DNA of 64,000 nucleotides from Legionella jamestowniensis (GTDB taxonomy: Bacteria; Pseudomonadota; Gammaproteobacteria; Legionellales; Legionellaceae). The position numbers and the translations under genes were made by a program. Shown piece after piece: positions 1 to 9,676 of this stretch. The stretch covers positions 127,195 to 191,194 of the forward strand of contig NZ_LNYG01000013.1 of NCBI RefSeq assembly GCF_001467745.1. Direction: 5' to 3'. Numbering within the stretch: position 1 is the first letter of the stretch; each line of letters opens with the position of its first letter. The notes under the pieces are model-generated. The model had not been told where the DNA came from. It searched no databases and saw nothing but the letters and a program-made list of their open reading frames with translations.

Positions 1-1046
1 CCAACGACCCAACCAATCACGCGAAAAAAATCACCCAGCATCTGCCATAAAAACAAGTGGTTAATCGCTAAAAATTTATCCGTATAAACGAGGGTAATAA
101 TAAGGTTTTTACAGTAAAAGAAGAAAATCATCATGGCAAGAAATAGGCCACCAATAAAAAGAATCATCTTATTCACTTCACGGACAAGGCTTTGATTATC
201 TTGTTTGGGCGAAACAATAGGTACAAAATAGAAGGATAAAAAAAGCGAGTAGAAGCTTAAATAAGCCGCCGAAAGCTTAGTAATGGCCTGCCAGAAACCC
301 GCCGTTTCTATTCCCATTAAGTGAATAATTTTATTACGAATATACATTTCCACAATAGGAAAACAAACGGTACTAAAAAGAAGCATGAGGCTAAACTTGC
401 TGAGCAGCACGCTATCTTGCTTCACCGAATCAAAACGTAAGTAGCGCCAAAACCGTTTTGAGAGCGCATAGTAGATTACTGGAATGAAAGGACAAAGAAT
501 AGGAGCCGTTATCGCAACAATAGCCCCTAAAAATCCATAACGAGGTATCAGATAACTCGCAAGGATTGCTGCTAAAAGATTCCCTACAATCACTAAAACG
601 GCATACGCTGTATTGTTTCGAAAACCATTGGTAAGCCCGTAAGCATAGTTATTAAAAGAGATGAAAATCTGCGCTAGCAAGAAAAAATAAATATAACCAC
701 GGTAATCTTGATTTAAAAAAACATAAGCTGTTAATTGTTTACTGAATAATAACCCCAGTAATAAGGTCAATAATGCGCAGAATGTTGTGAAAAGAAAGGC
801 ACTTCCTGCAAAGCGAAATTGCCTGTAAAGTGAGCCTGTATATTCGGAAATATATTTAATAATACCAGCACTAATACCGCCTCCCGCCAAAGTCGCAGCA
901 ATCGTTACCAGCGTCATAAAATTACCCAGTAAACCTAATCCTTCTGGACCCTGGGTCATCGCAATCTGTTTAATGATGTATAAATTAACCAGGAGGCGGC
1001 TTAAGTGGGAAAACGCCGTAAGCATGGCAACTTTTAATTGCTGCAC
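1..1046 (-). CDS. wzxE: WzxE-like lipid-linked oligosaccharide flippase (3' part off window)
   Basis: Inner-membrane flippase that would move an undecaprenyl-linked repeat unit to the periplasm. The reading frame is open from a GTG at 1046 to the window edge, giving about 348 residues of alternating hydrophobic segments. The N-terminus (AMTQGPEGLGLLGNFMTLV) and the stretch LWQMLGDFFRVIGWVVG match the WzxE branch of polysaccharide exporters rather than generic Wzx. The GTG overlaps the TAG stop of wecE (TAGTG), implying translational coupling; an in-frame ATG at 1025 is the alternative start. wecE followed by wzxE is also the order in the E. coli ECA operon. The C-terminus lies outside the window. 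Confidence 0.85.
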   Translation of the reverse strand, partial: MQQLKVAMLTAFSHLSRLLVNLYIIKQIAMTQGPEGLGLLGNFMTLVTIAATLAGGGISAGIIKYISEYTGSLYRQFRFAGSAFLFTTFCALLTLLLGLLFSKQLTAYVFLNQDYRGYIYFFLLAQIFISFNNYAYGLTNGFRNNTAYAVLVIVGNLLAAILASYLIPRYGFLGAIVAITAPILCPFIPVIYYALSKRFWRYLRFDSVKQDSVLLSKFSLMLLFSTVCFPIVEMYIRNKIIHLMGIETAGFWQAITKLSAAYLSFYSLFLSFYFVPIVSPKQDNQSLVREVNKMILFIGGLFLAMMIFFFYCKNLIITLVYTDKFLAINHLFLWQMLGDFFRVIGWVV

Positions 1047-2179
1047 TAAAGCTCCTCAAGGCAACTAATAGCTTCTTTGATAACTAATTCAGCATCCATG
1101 TGTGATAAGTTATACCAAAGTGGCAAGCGTACCAATTTTTCGCTTTCAGTCGTTGTATATTCATCTTTCCCTGAGAATCGACCATATTTTAAGCCTGCAG
1201 GACTTGAGTGAAGTGGCACATAATGAAATGGCGTTTGCACATTGCGAGCTTGCATATTACTGATGAACGCCTCCCGTTTTGCCAATGTATCCAACTTTAA
1301 GTAATACATGTGCGCATTGTGCGTACAATCAGAAGGTACCTGCGGCCGCTGTATAACTTCCCCTATTGACTCAAATGCTTCATGGTACTGATGCCAAAGC
1401 GTTAAACGTTTTTCGTTAATTTGCTCAGCTGCTTCAAGCTGTGCTAATAAATAGGCAGCTTGCAGCTCACTCGGCAAGAAACTGGAACCAATATCCCGCC
1501 AGGTATATTTATCGACCTGACCTCTTAAGAATTGGGAGCGATTGGTCCCTTTTTCGCGAATTATTTCTGCACGCTCAACAAAGCGCTCATCATTAATTAA
1601 TAAAGCACCACCCTCACCGCCTGAAGTATAGTTTTTTGTTTCATGAAAGCTAAAACAGCCCAGATGACCAATGGAACCTAGTGGTTTATCTTTATAAGTA
1701 GCCATTACCCCTTGGGCAGCATCTTCAATGACATAGAGATTATAACGATTAGCCAGCGCCATAATTGCATCCATTTCACAGGCAACACCTGCATAATGAA
1801 CAGGTACGATCGCCTTTGTTTTTTCGGTAATGGCGGCTTCTATTTTTTGCTCATCAATATTCATGGTATCCGGACGAATATCAACAAAAACAATTGTTGC
1901 CCCACGTAAAACGAAGGCATTGGCCGTACTGACAAAGGTATAACTGGGCATGATAACTTCATCGCCTGGTTGAATATCAATCAACATCGCTGCCATTTCT
2001 AACGCTGCCGTGCAGGAGGGAGTAAGCAGTGCCTTTTTTACAGCCCCAGGTTGTGCCAACCAGGCTTCGCAACGTTTGGCATAACTCCCGTCACCGCATA
2101 GTTTGGCATTCGAATTAATGATTTCAGAGATATAAGTGAGCTCAGTGCCGAAATGGGGTGGTTTATTAAAATAAATCAT
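1046..2179 (-). CDS. wecE: dTDP-4-amino-4,6-dideoxygalactose transaminase WecE (RffA)
   Basis: PLP-dependent sugar aminotransferase of the DegT/DnrJ/EryC1 family. It converts dTDP-4-keto-6-deoxyglucose to dTDP-4-amino-4,6-dideoxygalactose, the precursor of Fuc4NAc. At 377 aa it has full family length. Similarity to E. coli WecE as I remember it is very high over the whole protein: LCGDG near residue 28, LLTPSCTAALEMAA at 51-64, PSYTFVSTANAFVLRGA, the PLP lysine K182 in FHETKNYTSGGEGG, and REKGTNRSQFLRGQVDKYTW. It lies just downstream of rffH, whose pathway supplies its substrate, and its stop overlaps the wzxE start. Confidence 0.96.
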   Translation of the reverse strand: MIYFNKPPHFGTELTYISEIINSNAKLCGDGSYAKRCEAWLAQPGAVKKALLTPSCTAALEMAAMLIDIQPGDEVIMPSYTFVSTANAFVLRGATIVFVDIRPDTMNIDEQKIEAAITEKTKAIVPVHYAGVACEMDAIMALANRYNLYVIEDAAQGVMATYKDKPLGSIGHLGCFSFHETKNYTSGGEGGALLINDERFVERAEIIREKGTNRSQFLRGQVDKYTWRDIGSSFLPSELQAAYLLAQLEAAEQINEKRLTLWHQYHEAFESIGEVIQRPQVPSDCTHNAHMYYLKLDTLAKREAFISNMQARNVQTPFHYVPLHSSPAGLKYGRFSGKDEYTTTESEKLVRLPLWYNLSHMDAELVIKEAISCLEEL

Positions 2180-2187
2180 GTGGGTGT

Positions 2188-3117
2188 TTATCCTGTTAAT
2201 ACTTCCGACTTGGCTTTTGAACCGTAAAGAAGCGCGTTGAATGGATTTTTTGTTAAAAGTGAAAGTAAATAATTACCATAATTACTTTTATTTAAGGACA
2301 TTCCTATCTCATAAAGTTCACTATCAGACAACCAGCCATTGTTGAAGGCAATTTCTTCGGGACATGCAATCTTTAATCCTTGACGATGTTCAATCGTTTG
2401 CACAAACATGCTGGCCTCCAGAAGACTTTCATGGTTTCCTGTATCCAACCATGCAAATCCTCGACCTAATAATTCTACATTTAATTGACCAGCCTCGAGG
2501 TAAGCCTGATTAACACAGGTGATTTCTAGTTCGTTTCGATAGGAAGGTTTAATTTGTTTGGCAATATCAATGACCTGATTGTCATAAAAGTACAAGCCAG
2601 TGACTGCAAAATTAGAACGGGGTTTGGCAGGTTTCTCTTCAATCGAAACCGCACGTAAATTGCTATCAAACTCCACCACACCGAAGCGTTCAGGATCTTT
2701 TACCTGGTACCCGAATACAGTCGCTCCTGTCCTTCGACTTGCAACTTCCTGTAATTTAGGTCTAAATCCTTGACCATAAAAAATGTTATCACCTAATACC
2801 AGGCAGACAGAATCAGTTCCAATGAAAGATTCCCCAATTAAAAAGGCTTGCGCCAAACCTTCAGGTTTCGCTTGTTCTTCATAACTAAGATTAATTCCAA
2901 ATTGTTTGCCATCGCCTAAGAGGCGCATGAATGCCGCTTTATCCTCGGGCGTGGTTATGACTAGAATGTCGCGGATTCCCGCCAGCATTAACACAGACAG
3001 CGGATAATAAATCATCGGCTTATCATAAATAGGTAATAACTGTTTTGAGACACCTTTGGTAATGGGGTATAACCTGCTACCCGTTCCGCCCGCTAAGATA
3101 ATACCTTTCATAGGCAT
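2188..3117 (-). CDS. rffH: Glucose-1-phosphate thymidylyltransferase (RmlA/RffH)
   Basis: Makes dTDP-glucose from dTTP and glucose-1-phosphate, the first step toward dTDP-linked deoxysugars. 309 aa; the N-terminal signature [19 protein letters not shown] is the pyrophosphorylase nucleotide-binding loop, followed by [17 protein letters not shown] and EEKPAKP (sugar-phosphate binding). The start overlaps the 3' end of rffG by 10 bp. Because it is linked to rffG and wecE rather than to rmlC/rmlD, a role in Fuc4NAc rather than rhamnose synthesis is inferred, hence rffH; the sequence alone would equally support rmlA. Confidence 0.93.
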   Translation of the reverse strand: MPMKGIILAGGTGSRLYPITKGVSKQLLPIYDKPMIYYPLSVLMLAGIRDILVITTPEDKAAFMRLLGDGKQFGINLSYEEQAKPEGLAQAFLIGESFIGTDSVCLVLGDNIFYGQGFRPKLQEVASRRTGATVFGYQVKDPERFGVVEFDSNLRAVSIEEKPAKPRSNFAVTGLYFYDNQVIDIAKQIKPSYRNELEITCVNQAYLEAGQLNVELLGRGFAWLDTGNHESLLEASMFVQTIEHRQGLKIACPEEIAFNNGWLSDSELYEIGMSLNKSNYGNYLLSLLTKNPFNALLYGSKAKSEVLTG

Positions 3118-4184
3118 AACTCCCTAGAGGTATTAAAATGATGATTACGATAAGATCCGTCTTTAATATGTTGACACCACGTTTTGTTATTAAGATACCA
3201 TTCGACTGTTTCTTGAAGCCCACTCGTAAAGTTTCGTTCAGGCACCCAACCTAATTCCAGCTGTATTTTAGAGGCGTCAATCGCATAACGTCTGTCATGT
3301 CCAGGCCTATCTTTGACATAAGTGATCAAATTGTGAAATGGCTTGTTATTGTTATTAGTAGAAGGAGCCAATACCTGCAAAATATCACAAATCGCCCTTA
3401 CCACTTCCAGATTAGTTTTTTCATTATGTCCGCCGATATTATAGGTCTCCCCGACTCTACCTTTGGTCAGCACGCAATATAAAGCACGAACATGATCATC
3501 AACATAGAGCCAATCGCGAATTTGGCTGCCATCGCCATAAACAGGCAAAGGCTCCCCTGCCAGGGCTTTTAATATCATGAGGGGAATAAGCTTTTCTGGA
3601 AACTGGTAGGGTCCGTAATTATTGGAACAATTTGTAATTAACGTCGGTAACCCATAAGTTCGTTGCCAGGCACGCACTAAATGATCAGAACTAGCTTTGC
3701 TTGCAGAATAAGGGGAGCTTGGAGAATACGACGTTTCTTCGGTGAAAAAAGCATTGGTATCGCCTAAATCGCCATAGACCTCATCCGTAGAAATATGATG
3801 AAAACGAAAAGACTGCTGTTGTTTTGTATCAAGGTTGCCCCAATAGCTTCTTGCTGCTTCAAGCAATGTATAGGTGCCAATAATGTTGGTTTGGATAAAG
3901 TCAGCCGCACAGTCAATCGAACGGTCAACATGACTTTCAGCTGCCAAATGCATCACAGCATCAGGACGAAACTCATTAAAGAGGCGCTGCATCGTCTGGA
4001 TATCACAAATATCAGCCTGTACAAAGCTATAGCGAGGATGATTACTGACCGTTTGTAATGACTCTAAATTACCTGCATAGGTTAATTTATCGAGGTTAAG
4101 AACCACATGATCTGTCGTATTAATGAGATAGCGAACTAATGCCGAACCTATAAAACCGGCACCACCGGTAATTATAATTTTCAT
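3108..4184 (-). CDS. rffG: dTDP-glucose 4,6-dehydratase (RmlB/RffG)
   Basis: Extended SDR enzyme that turns dTDP-glucose into dTDP-4-keto-6-deoxyglucose, the substrate of WecE. 358 aa; [14 protein letters not shown] at the N-terminus is the NAD-binding Rossmann loop. [11 protein letters not shown] carries the conserved Thr-Asp-Glu catalytic triplet, and YSASKASSD gives the YxxxK pair. [11 protein letters not shown] near residue 300 is the usual dTDP-binding segment. It overlaps rffH by 10 bp. About 145 bp separate it from the upstream acetyltransferase gene, and I see no feature in that gap. Confidence 0.95.
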   Translation of the reverse strand: MKIIITGGAGFIGSALVRYLINTTDHVVLNLDKLTYAGNLESLQTVSNHPRYSFVQADICDIQTMQRLFNEFRPDAVMHLAAESHVDRSIDCAADFIQTNIIGTYTLLEAARSYWGNLDTKQQQSFRFHHISTDEVYGDLGDTNAFFTEETSYSPSSPYSASKASSDHLVRAWQRTYGLPTLITNCSNNYGPYQFPEKLIPLMILKALAGEPLPVYGDGSQIRDWLYVDDHVRALYCVLTKGRVGETYNIGGHNEKTNLEVVRAICDILQVLAPSTNNNNKPFHNLITYVKDRPGHDRRYAIDASKIQLELGWVPERNFTSGLQETVEWYLNNKTWCQHIKDGSYRNHHFNTSRELCL

Positions 4185-4330
4185 ATTGGAACCATCAATT
4201 GAAGATAGCTATGGAGTCCAGGTTTTTCACTAGACAAGAGCATATCTTAAAAGCCACGTGCGGCCATTTTACCCTTCCCGCAGGTAATTTGAAAGGCAAT
4301 AACCTATTTTGTGATTTTATAGGTGAGTTC

Positions 4331-5065
4331 TCAGCCAAGCCAACAATGTAGCGTAACGTAAGAAGCTGCGTTATAAAATCCAAGCGAAGTAAATACTCTG
4401 CCAACAGAATAATTGGTAGTTAAGGCATTATGCTCAATCCAATCGAGTTCTAACGTTTTCCCCCACAAAAGGCCGGCTTTATTTAATAATTTAAAGATTC
4501 CTTGATTACGGTAAACAGCAGATACTGCCCCTATACCTCCTTTTGCATATTTTTTATCAACCTCATTAACCAATTTAAAAGTTAAAAAGCCTGCAATATC
4601 ATTGCCTGAAGCAATAACTAGAAATTTATCTGCAAAATCGGGATGGGTAAAACTATTTACCGCCCAGTCTTCATAAATTTCATCCACTTTGGTTTGGTCA
4701 AGCTGTGGATTATTTGCATAATGGCCATAGCCTTTGAAAGAATGCTTTGCCAGTTTTGCTATTAAAGGTAAGTCCGCTTCAACTGCTTCCCGAAGCTCAA
4801 GATTCTCAGGCATTTCCATGGAGTCGAATGTGAGACGATTTAAATCAAACCGATAGGTCAATTGTGTATCTTTCAATTGAAATCCCAGGTTTTCCAATTG
4901 ATTTATAAGCGCAATATTTTCCGTCGGCAATCGAGTGATGACTAATTTTATATTATCATTACGAAGTTGTTTAACAAATTCTGCAGGACTTGATTCCCAT
5001 TTATCAACTTTGGCGACATTAAAACCAAAGCGTCTTTTATCGATTTCACTGAGGAACTTACTCAT
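4331..5065 (-). CDS. GNAT-family acetyltransferase, WecD-like (putative dTDP-fucosamine acetyltransferase)
   Basis: 244 aa with a C-terminal GNAT-type fold: the acceptor side is around LREAVEADLPLIAKLAKHSF. The acetyl-CoA loop is probably KGGIGAVSAVYRNQGIFKLL near residues 171-190, followed by TTNYSVGRVFTSLGF, a typical GNAT ending. The N-terminal ~100 residues resemble the poorly conserved first domain of WecD (RffC), which N-acetylates dTDP-4-amino-4,6-dideoxygalactose. Direct similarity to E. coli WecD is weak, so the assignment leans on context: it sits beside rffG, rffH and wecE, which make exactly that substrate. Alternative: another amino-sugar N-acyltransferase. Confidence 0.7.
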   Translation of the reverse strand: MSKFLSEIDKRRFGFNVAKVDKWESSPAEFVKQLRNDNIKLVITRLPTENIALINQLENLGFQLKDTQLTYRFDLNRLTFDSMEMPENLELREAVEADLPLIAKLAKHSFKGYGHYANNPQLDQTKVDEIYEDWAVNSFTHPDFADKFLVIASGNDIAGFLTFKLVNEVDKKYAKGGIGAVSAVYRNQGIFKLLNKAGLLWGKTLELDWIEHNALTTNYSVGRVFTSLGFYNAASYVTLHCWLG

Positions 5066-5097
5066 AATACTACCTGTTAAAATAGAAGAAATATCTT

Positions 5098-6294
5098 TTA
5101 TTGAGAATTTTTTACGCGTTGTGGGTGGGCATTATTCAATAATTTCTCATATTCGTCTACAACCAAAGTACCAAATTTATTGCTATCGAATTCATTTACT
5201 GCTCTTTTTTGCGCGTTTTGACCCATTTTCTTGCGAAGTTTGTCATCAGAAACTAGTTTTTCTAATGCAGCGGTTAATTGCTCAACATTTCGCGGCTCTA
5301 CTAAGAGTCCTGTTTCACCATCTACAATAGCATCGGTAAGGCCATAGATATTGGTCCCCACTGTAGGCACCCCCATCGCTGCTGCTTCAATGACAACGGT
5401 GCCGAAACCTTCGCGATAGCTAGGGAGACATAAAATATCTGCGATTGCTATAAAATTTTCCGGTTCTGAACAAAAACCTGGGAAAATAATTTTATCACCT
5501 GCACACTGCAGAGCTAATGCCCTGATCTCTTGTTCAATATCTTGTTCAAAAGGGCCTATAACAAGCAATGATATTTCATTTCTATTTTTTATTATTTCAC
5601 CAAAAGCTTTTATAAGCTCAAAAATGCCCTTATCTTTAGTTATTCGTCCTACAAATAACAAGACTAAATCATTCTGATTGACCTTAACCGAATTCCGTAT
5701 TTGTTTTCTATCTGCTTCAGTATAATTATTGGGGTTAAACCTTGCTATATTAACTCCTGCCAAAGAACCAATGCCTAAAACAGAGATCTTTCTAGAATTA
5801 ATTACTTTATTTTGAATAAGGAAGCTGCATTGACTTGGACTATCAGCATAACAGTGGGTATTTAGCATCCCGATGAGTTTATCACAAGTTTTAACTATTA
5901 ATTTTTTAAACCCTGACATAGTTACCCAAGTTTGACCTGTAAAAGTGTGTAATCTAATAGGCACACTCGAGATTTTTGCCGCAATTGCACATAAAAGCCC
6001 TGCTTTTGGTGTATTCGAATGAACAATGTCAAATTTTTGAGAACGAAAAATCCTGATTAATTTAATTAAAGAGATAAAATCTGAAAATAAGCTAATTTCT
6101 CGGGTAATTCGAATGGGCTTAAATTTACATGGCTTTATATCTATCGTATTCAGTAATTCATCCGGACTAGTAATAATAGTTACATCAGCACCTGTACTCC
6201 CGATAGCCTCCAGTTGCGTGCGAAGTTGTGTTAATACAAATAACGGAATCGTTGAAACTCGTGCTATTCGAGCTAATTTAATTTTCTCACCCAT
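5098..6294 (-). CDS. Family 4 glycosyltransferase (CapM-like)
   Basis: 398 aa GT-B glycosyltransferase of the GT4 family, acting on the cytoplasmic face to extend the undecaprenyl-linked oligosaccharide. The N-terminal half has the acceptor-side Rossmann domain (FDIVHSNTPKAGLLCAIAA, LHTFTGQTWVTMSG). The C-terminal half has VLLFVGRITKDKGIFELIKA and the E-x7-E element EGFGTVVIEAAAMGVPTVGT that binds the nucleotide sugar. HTFTG is frequent in CapM/WbpH-type transferases. Donor and acceptor cannot be read from the sequence. It is transcribed with the wecD-like gene about 30 bp downstream. Confidence 0.85.
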   Translation of the reverse strand: MGEKIKLARIARVSTIPLFVLTQLRTQLEAIGSTGADVTIITSPDELLNTIDIKPCKFKPIRITREISLFSDFISLIKLIRIFRSQKFDIVHSNTPKAGLLCAIAAKISSVPIRLHTFTGQTWVTMSGFKKLIVKTCDKLIGMLNTHCYADSPSQCSFLIQNKVINSRKISVLGIGSLAGVNIARFNPNNYTEADRKQIRNSVKVNQNDLVLLFVGRITKDKGIFELIKAFGEIIKNRNEISLLVIGPFEQDIEQEIRALALQCAGDKIIFPGFCSEPENFIAIADILCLPSYREGFGTVVIEAAAMGVPTVGTNIYGLTDAIVDGETGLLVEPRNVEQLTAALEKLVSDDKLRKKMGQNAQKRAVNEFDSNKFGTLVVDEYEKLLNNAHPQRVKNSQ

Positions 6295-6386
6295 TACTCT
6301 CTCTCGCTAGAAAAGAGCTACTCACAGACCTGACAAATTTTGAGAATAGCGTAGCATATAAATAATAATTGTTGTTAACTTCTATA

Positions 6387-7466
6387 TTACCTTAATATTC
6401 CCTGAACAATTGCATAATATAGAATCGAGGTGAATAAAAAAAGTAAATAAACGCCTCGAAAGACTAAATTTGATTTTGGGAGCAAAAGCACTGAAAAAAC
6501 CGCGCTTAACACACAAAGATATACCCAGGCAGGCAAAAGATACCGATCCGCAAATGATGCAAACCCAAAGATAAAAAAGGGAATTGTTAAAATCCAATAA
6601 ATCTTTAGAAATTGCATGAATTTTTTTTTATTTTCTCCAACTAATAAATATTTTGCGATAATAAAAAAAATTAACCCTGATATTAAAGTAAAGCTAGTAA
6701 AATCTATACGATTACCAGAATTATATCCTGCTGTTAAACCATAACTGTAAATTTTTTCGTAAAGATTAATAGGACTATATTGTGAAAAGAGAAAAATAGC
6801 TTTTTTAGTGATGCCTGAAGCATACAAAAAAGCAAGGATAAATACAGTCCTTGAAACAAAAGAATATGAAAAAAAAAGTAATCCAGAAAGTCCAATATAT
6901 ACTACGGTTGTTTTATGAAATCCTAGAGCAAATAATCCAACTAGTACAAGTTTTAAGAAACCAGCTCGATTTAACAACAATAAATAAAAAAGAAGCAACG
7001 CTAAAATGGCCACACCATGACGTATTACATTAACTTGTATTGCATAGAAAAAAGGAGAAAAACTGGAGAAAATGATAAGTAGTAAAAAAATAATATGGGT
7101 ATTTTTTAACTTTAAGAAGCTATTAATTTGAATAGCAAGCAATAACAAAATTGAGTAGTTAATAATGGCAAGAGCTGTAAAAAAGAATTCAGTTGACGAA
7201 AAACATTGAGCAAAGCAGTTTGCAAATAATGCAAATAGAAATTCGTAATTATATGAATTGATGCCTAATGATAAACTTTGATAAGAAATAACATAACTAA
7301 TAGTATCGCTACCCACAAACAAAGGTCGACACCCAGTAGCCAGAGCCAAAATTGTTAGAATAGGCAAAATTAAGGGAATAGACCATAAAGAAGATAATTG
7401 TATTCTTAAACTAGAATCTTCATTTGTCATTTCACTCGAGTTCAGAAATAGTTTAGTCATAAACAT
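6387..7466 (-). CDS. wzy: EpsG-family polysaccharide polymerase (Wzy-type)
   Basis: 359 aa, almost entirely hydrophobic, about ten predicted membrane segments. It has the pattern of the EpsG family of Wzy-like polymerases: CRPLFVGSDTISYVISY after the first segment, NVIRHGVAILALLLF in the middle and GFHKTTVVYIGL further on. The role would be to polymerise flipped repeat units on the periplasmic face. It lies 6 bp downstream of the second wzz gene and upstream of a glycosyltransferase, the usual setting. The annotation rests on topology and these motifs, because Wzy proteins share little sequence. Confidence 0.75.
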   Translation of the reverse strand: MFMTKLFLNSSEMTNEDSSLRIQLSSLWSIPLILPILTILALATGCRPLFVGSDTISYVISYQSLSLGINSYNYEFLFALFANCFAQCFSSTEFFFTALAIINYSILLLLAIQINSFLKLKNTHIIFLLLIIFSSFSPFFYAIQVNVIRHGVAILALLLFYLLLLNRAGFLKLVLVGLFALGFHKTTVVYIGLSGLLFFSYSFVSRTVFILAFLYASGITKKAIFLFSQYSPINLYEKIYSYGLTAGYNSGNRIDFTSFTLISGLIFFIIAKYLLVGENKKKFMQFLKIYWILTIPFFIFGFASFADRYLLPAWVYLCVLSAVFSVLLLPKSNLVFRGVYLLFLFTSILYYAIVQGILR

Positions 7467-7472
7467 AATTTT

Positions 7473-8450
7473 CTATTCCTGCGCGAGGATTGATTTAATA
7501 TTTCGTAAAATCACCCAAGAACAGCTTAAGACGAACCCTATAAACATTGCAAAAATGATAATGAATTTCCTTTTATTATTAATAGCTTCTGATACAACTA
7601 TATCATCATCAACTCTTGCGAGTAGAACCTGTTTCATATTGGGTTTGAAGCTTATTATATTATCATATTCTAGTTTCAATTTACGTACTTCTGGAGATAT
7701 GTCATTATATGAACGATGCTTTAAATTTTTTATTTCTGTAGTTAAAGCTTTTGTTCCACGCAAATGTATAGAACTATCGGAAATAATCGGCCCTTTAGAT
7801 ATAGAAGGATCCGTGATACCTAAGCTACTTGCAGTCTGATAAGCTTTTTTAAGAGTTTCTAATTGATTCTCTCTCATTTCATCAGCAGCTTTATGAAGCA
7901 AAGCGAGTTCATGTTTATAATGCTCTTTATAAGCGTTTTTTTCCATTTCCATTGCATGATACATTTTTTCCCTGGATTTTTTATTTACCAAGTCTATAAA
8001 CGACAAAGCATTTTGCTTAGCAGCTCTCTGGCTGTGGGCTGTAATAATCACAGAATATCGCTGAGCGGCTTCTTGCAGGGTTGTTAGTGAAATAGGTTCG
8101 TTTTGTTTTTTCGCAGCCTTAATACCTTGTAGGTTGTCCAAAAATTCATTTTTTACTGAATCAGAAAGTAGTACTCCTCGAAATATATTATAAGAATCAA
8201 TAGTATTTATGGGTTTTAAAGGAGAAGAAAATGAGCGACCAAAATTCAATGGGGCAATATCGCTATTAATCGGAGAAACAAATGTAACTTTCGCCGTAAA
8301 TACAGGTTTAATTAGACCCGTTATAATAATTGCAGCCAAGCAAAAGAGGATAGTGATGCCAATAATAAACAATTTCCTTTTCCACAATAATTTACATAAT
8401 TCTATTAAATCCACTTCACTATTGTAGCTATTAGAAATTGATTGTTTCAC
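7473..8450 (-). CDS. wzz: Wzz-family chain-length determinant (second copy)
   Basis: 325 aa polysaccharide co-polymerase: a short cytoplasmic N-terminus (VDLIELCKLLWKRKLF), a first membrane helix near residues 30-50, a periplasmic region rich in charged helices, and a second helix near 293-314. Such proteins set the modal chain length made by Wzy. It is paralogous to the Wzz at 26.7-27.8 kb: both carry a DPSIS/EPSIS element followed by LRGTKALTTEI or LRGSKALEVEI before the C-terminal coil. It directly precedes the EpsG-type polymerase, so it probably serves that one. Confidence 0.88.
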   Translation of the reverse strand: MKQSISNSYNSEVDLIELCKLLWKRKLFIIGITILFCLAAIIITGLIKPVFTAKVTFVSPINSDIAPLNFGRSFSSPLKPINTIDSYNIFRGVLLSDSVKNEFLDNLQGIKAAKKQNEPISLTTLQEAAQRYSVIITAHSQRAAKQNALSFIDLVNKKSREKMYHAMEMEKNAYKEHYKHELALLHKAADEMRENQLETLKKAYQTASSLGITDPSISKGPIISDSSIHLRGTKALTTEIKNLKHRSYNDISPEVRKLKLEYDNIISFKPNMKQVLLARVDDDIVVSEAINNKRKFIIIFAMFIGFVLSCSWVILRNIKSILAQE

Positions 8451-8484
8451 CTAACTCCCCTCCAAATCCCGTAATGTCTTATAT

Positions 8485-9666
8485 TCAACCAGCTTCAGTA
8501 GCTTCTAACATAACATTTTTTAATACTTTACAGGTTTGATTAATCTCAGCAGTCGTTAACGTTGGATGGACCAAGAACATCAAACTAGTTTCACCTAACT
8601 CCTTTGCAACAGGTAATCGTTGTATTGGCCGCAAATTAGTATTATCAAAAGCCTTTTCCAAATACACTTCAGAACAAGAACCGTAATAACATGGTACACC
8701 TTGTTTATTAATGGCCTCTAGTATGCGAGCTCTACTCCAATTTCGATTTAATTCACTGTTATTAATAAATACATAGCATTTGTAAGCAGCATGTTCTATA
8801 TCGGTGGGTATTGGAGGAATGCGTAATCCGGGTAATTGCATGGCAGTATTCCAGATTTGATTAGCATTATCTAACCGCTGTCGATGCCATAAGGGCATTT
8901 TCTTTAATTGTAGCCGGCCTAAAGCAGCCTGAATTTCAAGCATTCTTCCGTTCATACCAAAACTGTGATGTAGCCAACGAAATTCAGATTGATGGGTTGT
9001 TTTGTAGACAGCATCCCAAGACTTTCCATGATCCTTAAAAGACCACATTGTTGCCCACAAATTACAGTTATTAGTGGTTATCATACCACCTTCACCTCCT
9101 GTAGTCATAATTTTATCCTGACAAAAAGACCAAGCACCAATGTGTCCAATCGAACCTACAGAGCGTCCTTTATATTTAGCCCCATGTGCCTGAGCACAGT
9201 CTTCAATTACAAATAATCCATATTCGTCAGCCAGTGCCATGATCGGGTCCATGTCACAAGGCCACCCAGCAAGGTGAACGCAGATTATTGCCTTGGTCTT
9301 GGTTGTTAATACCTCACGAATGGTATCAGCAGTGATATTCTGACTGTTTTCATCTACATCAGCAAAAACAGGCTTAGCACCCGCTAAAATAATCGAAGAA
9401 ACTGACGCAATAAAAGTTCTAGGAGTCACAATAACTTCATCACCTGGCTCAAGATTTAATGCCTTGAGTGCGACGTCCAAAGCTACCGTTCCATTCGCCA
9501 GAGCTATCGCATGTTCCACCCCTACCCAAGCAGCAAATTCTTTTTCAAACTCCAAACATTCATTACCAGTCCAATAATTGACTTTATTTGAAAGTAGTAC
9601 TCGTCTGAGAACGTCTGCATCTACCTCTGTATAACTAGGCCATGGTGAAAAAGCTGTATTTAACAC
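8485..9666 (-). CDS. DegT/DnrJ/EryC1/StrS aminotransferase (PglE-like)
   Basis: 393 aa PLP-dependent aminotransferase for a nucleotide-activated keto-sugar. Visible: ALANGTVALDVALKAL near 56-70, PGDEVIVTPRTFIAS, IEDCAQAHGAKYKGRSVGS at 154-172 and the PLP lysine K185 in FCQDKIMTTGGEGG. It is followed by a PglD-like acetyltransferase and a PglC-like phosphoglycosyltransferase gene upstream on the same strand. This suggests 4-amination of a UDP-4-keto-6-deoxy-HexNAc, as in bacillosamine synthesis. It is clearly different from wecE in the same locus. The exact sugar is inference; perosamine-type amination is the alternative. Confidence 0.88.
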   Translation of the reverse strand: MLNTAFSPWPSYTEVDADVLRRVLLSNKVNYWTGNECLEFEKEFAAWVGVEHAIALANGTVALDVALKALNLEPGDEVIVTPRTFIASVSSIILAGAKPVFADVDENSQNITADTIREVLTTKTKAIICVHLAGWPCDMDPIMALADEYGLFVIEDCAQAHGAKYKGRSVGSIGHIGAWSFCQDKIMTTGGEGGMITTNNCNLWATMWSFKDHGKSWDAVYKTTHQSEFRWLHHSFGMNGRMLEIQAALGRLQLKKMPLWHRQRLDNANQIWNTAMQLPGLRIPPIPTDIEHAAYKCYVFINNSELNRNWSRARILEAINKQGVPCYYGSCSEVYLEKAFDNTNLRPIQRLPVAKELGETSLMFLVHPTLTTAEINQTCKVLKNVMLEATEAG

Positions 9667-9676
9667 GTTATTCCCT

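Noticed and set aside
4195..4404. 69-aa minus-strand frame between rffG and the acetyltransferase
   Set aside because: It overlaps the acetyltransferase C-terminus in another frame, has no ribosome-binding site and no recognisable protein pattern.
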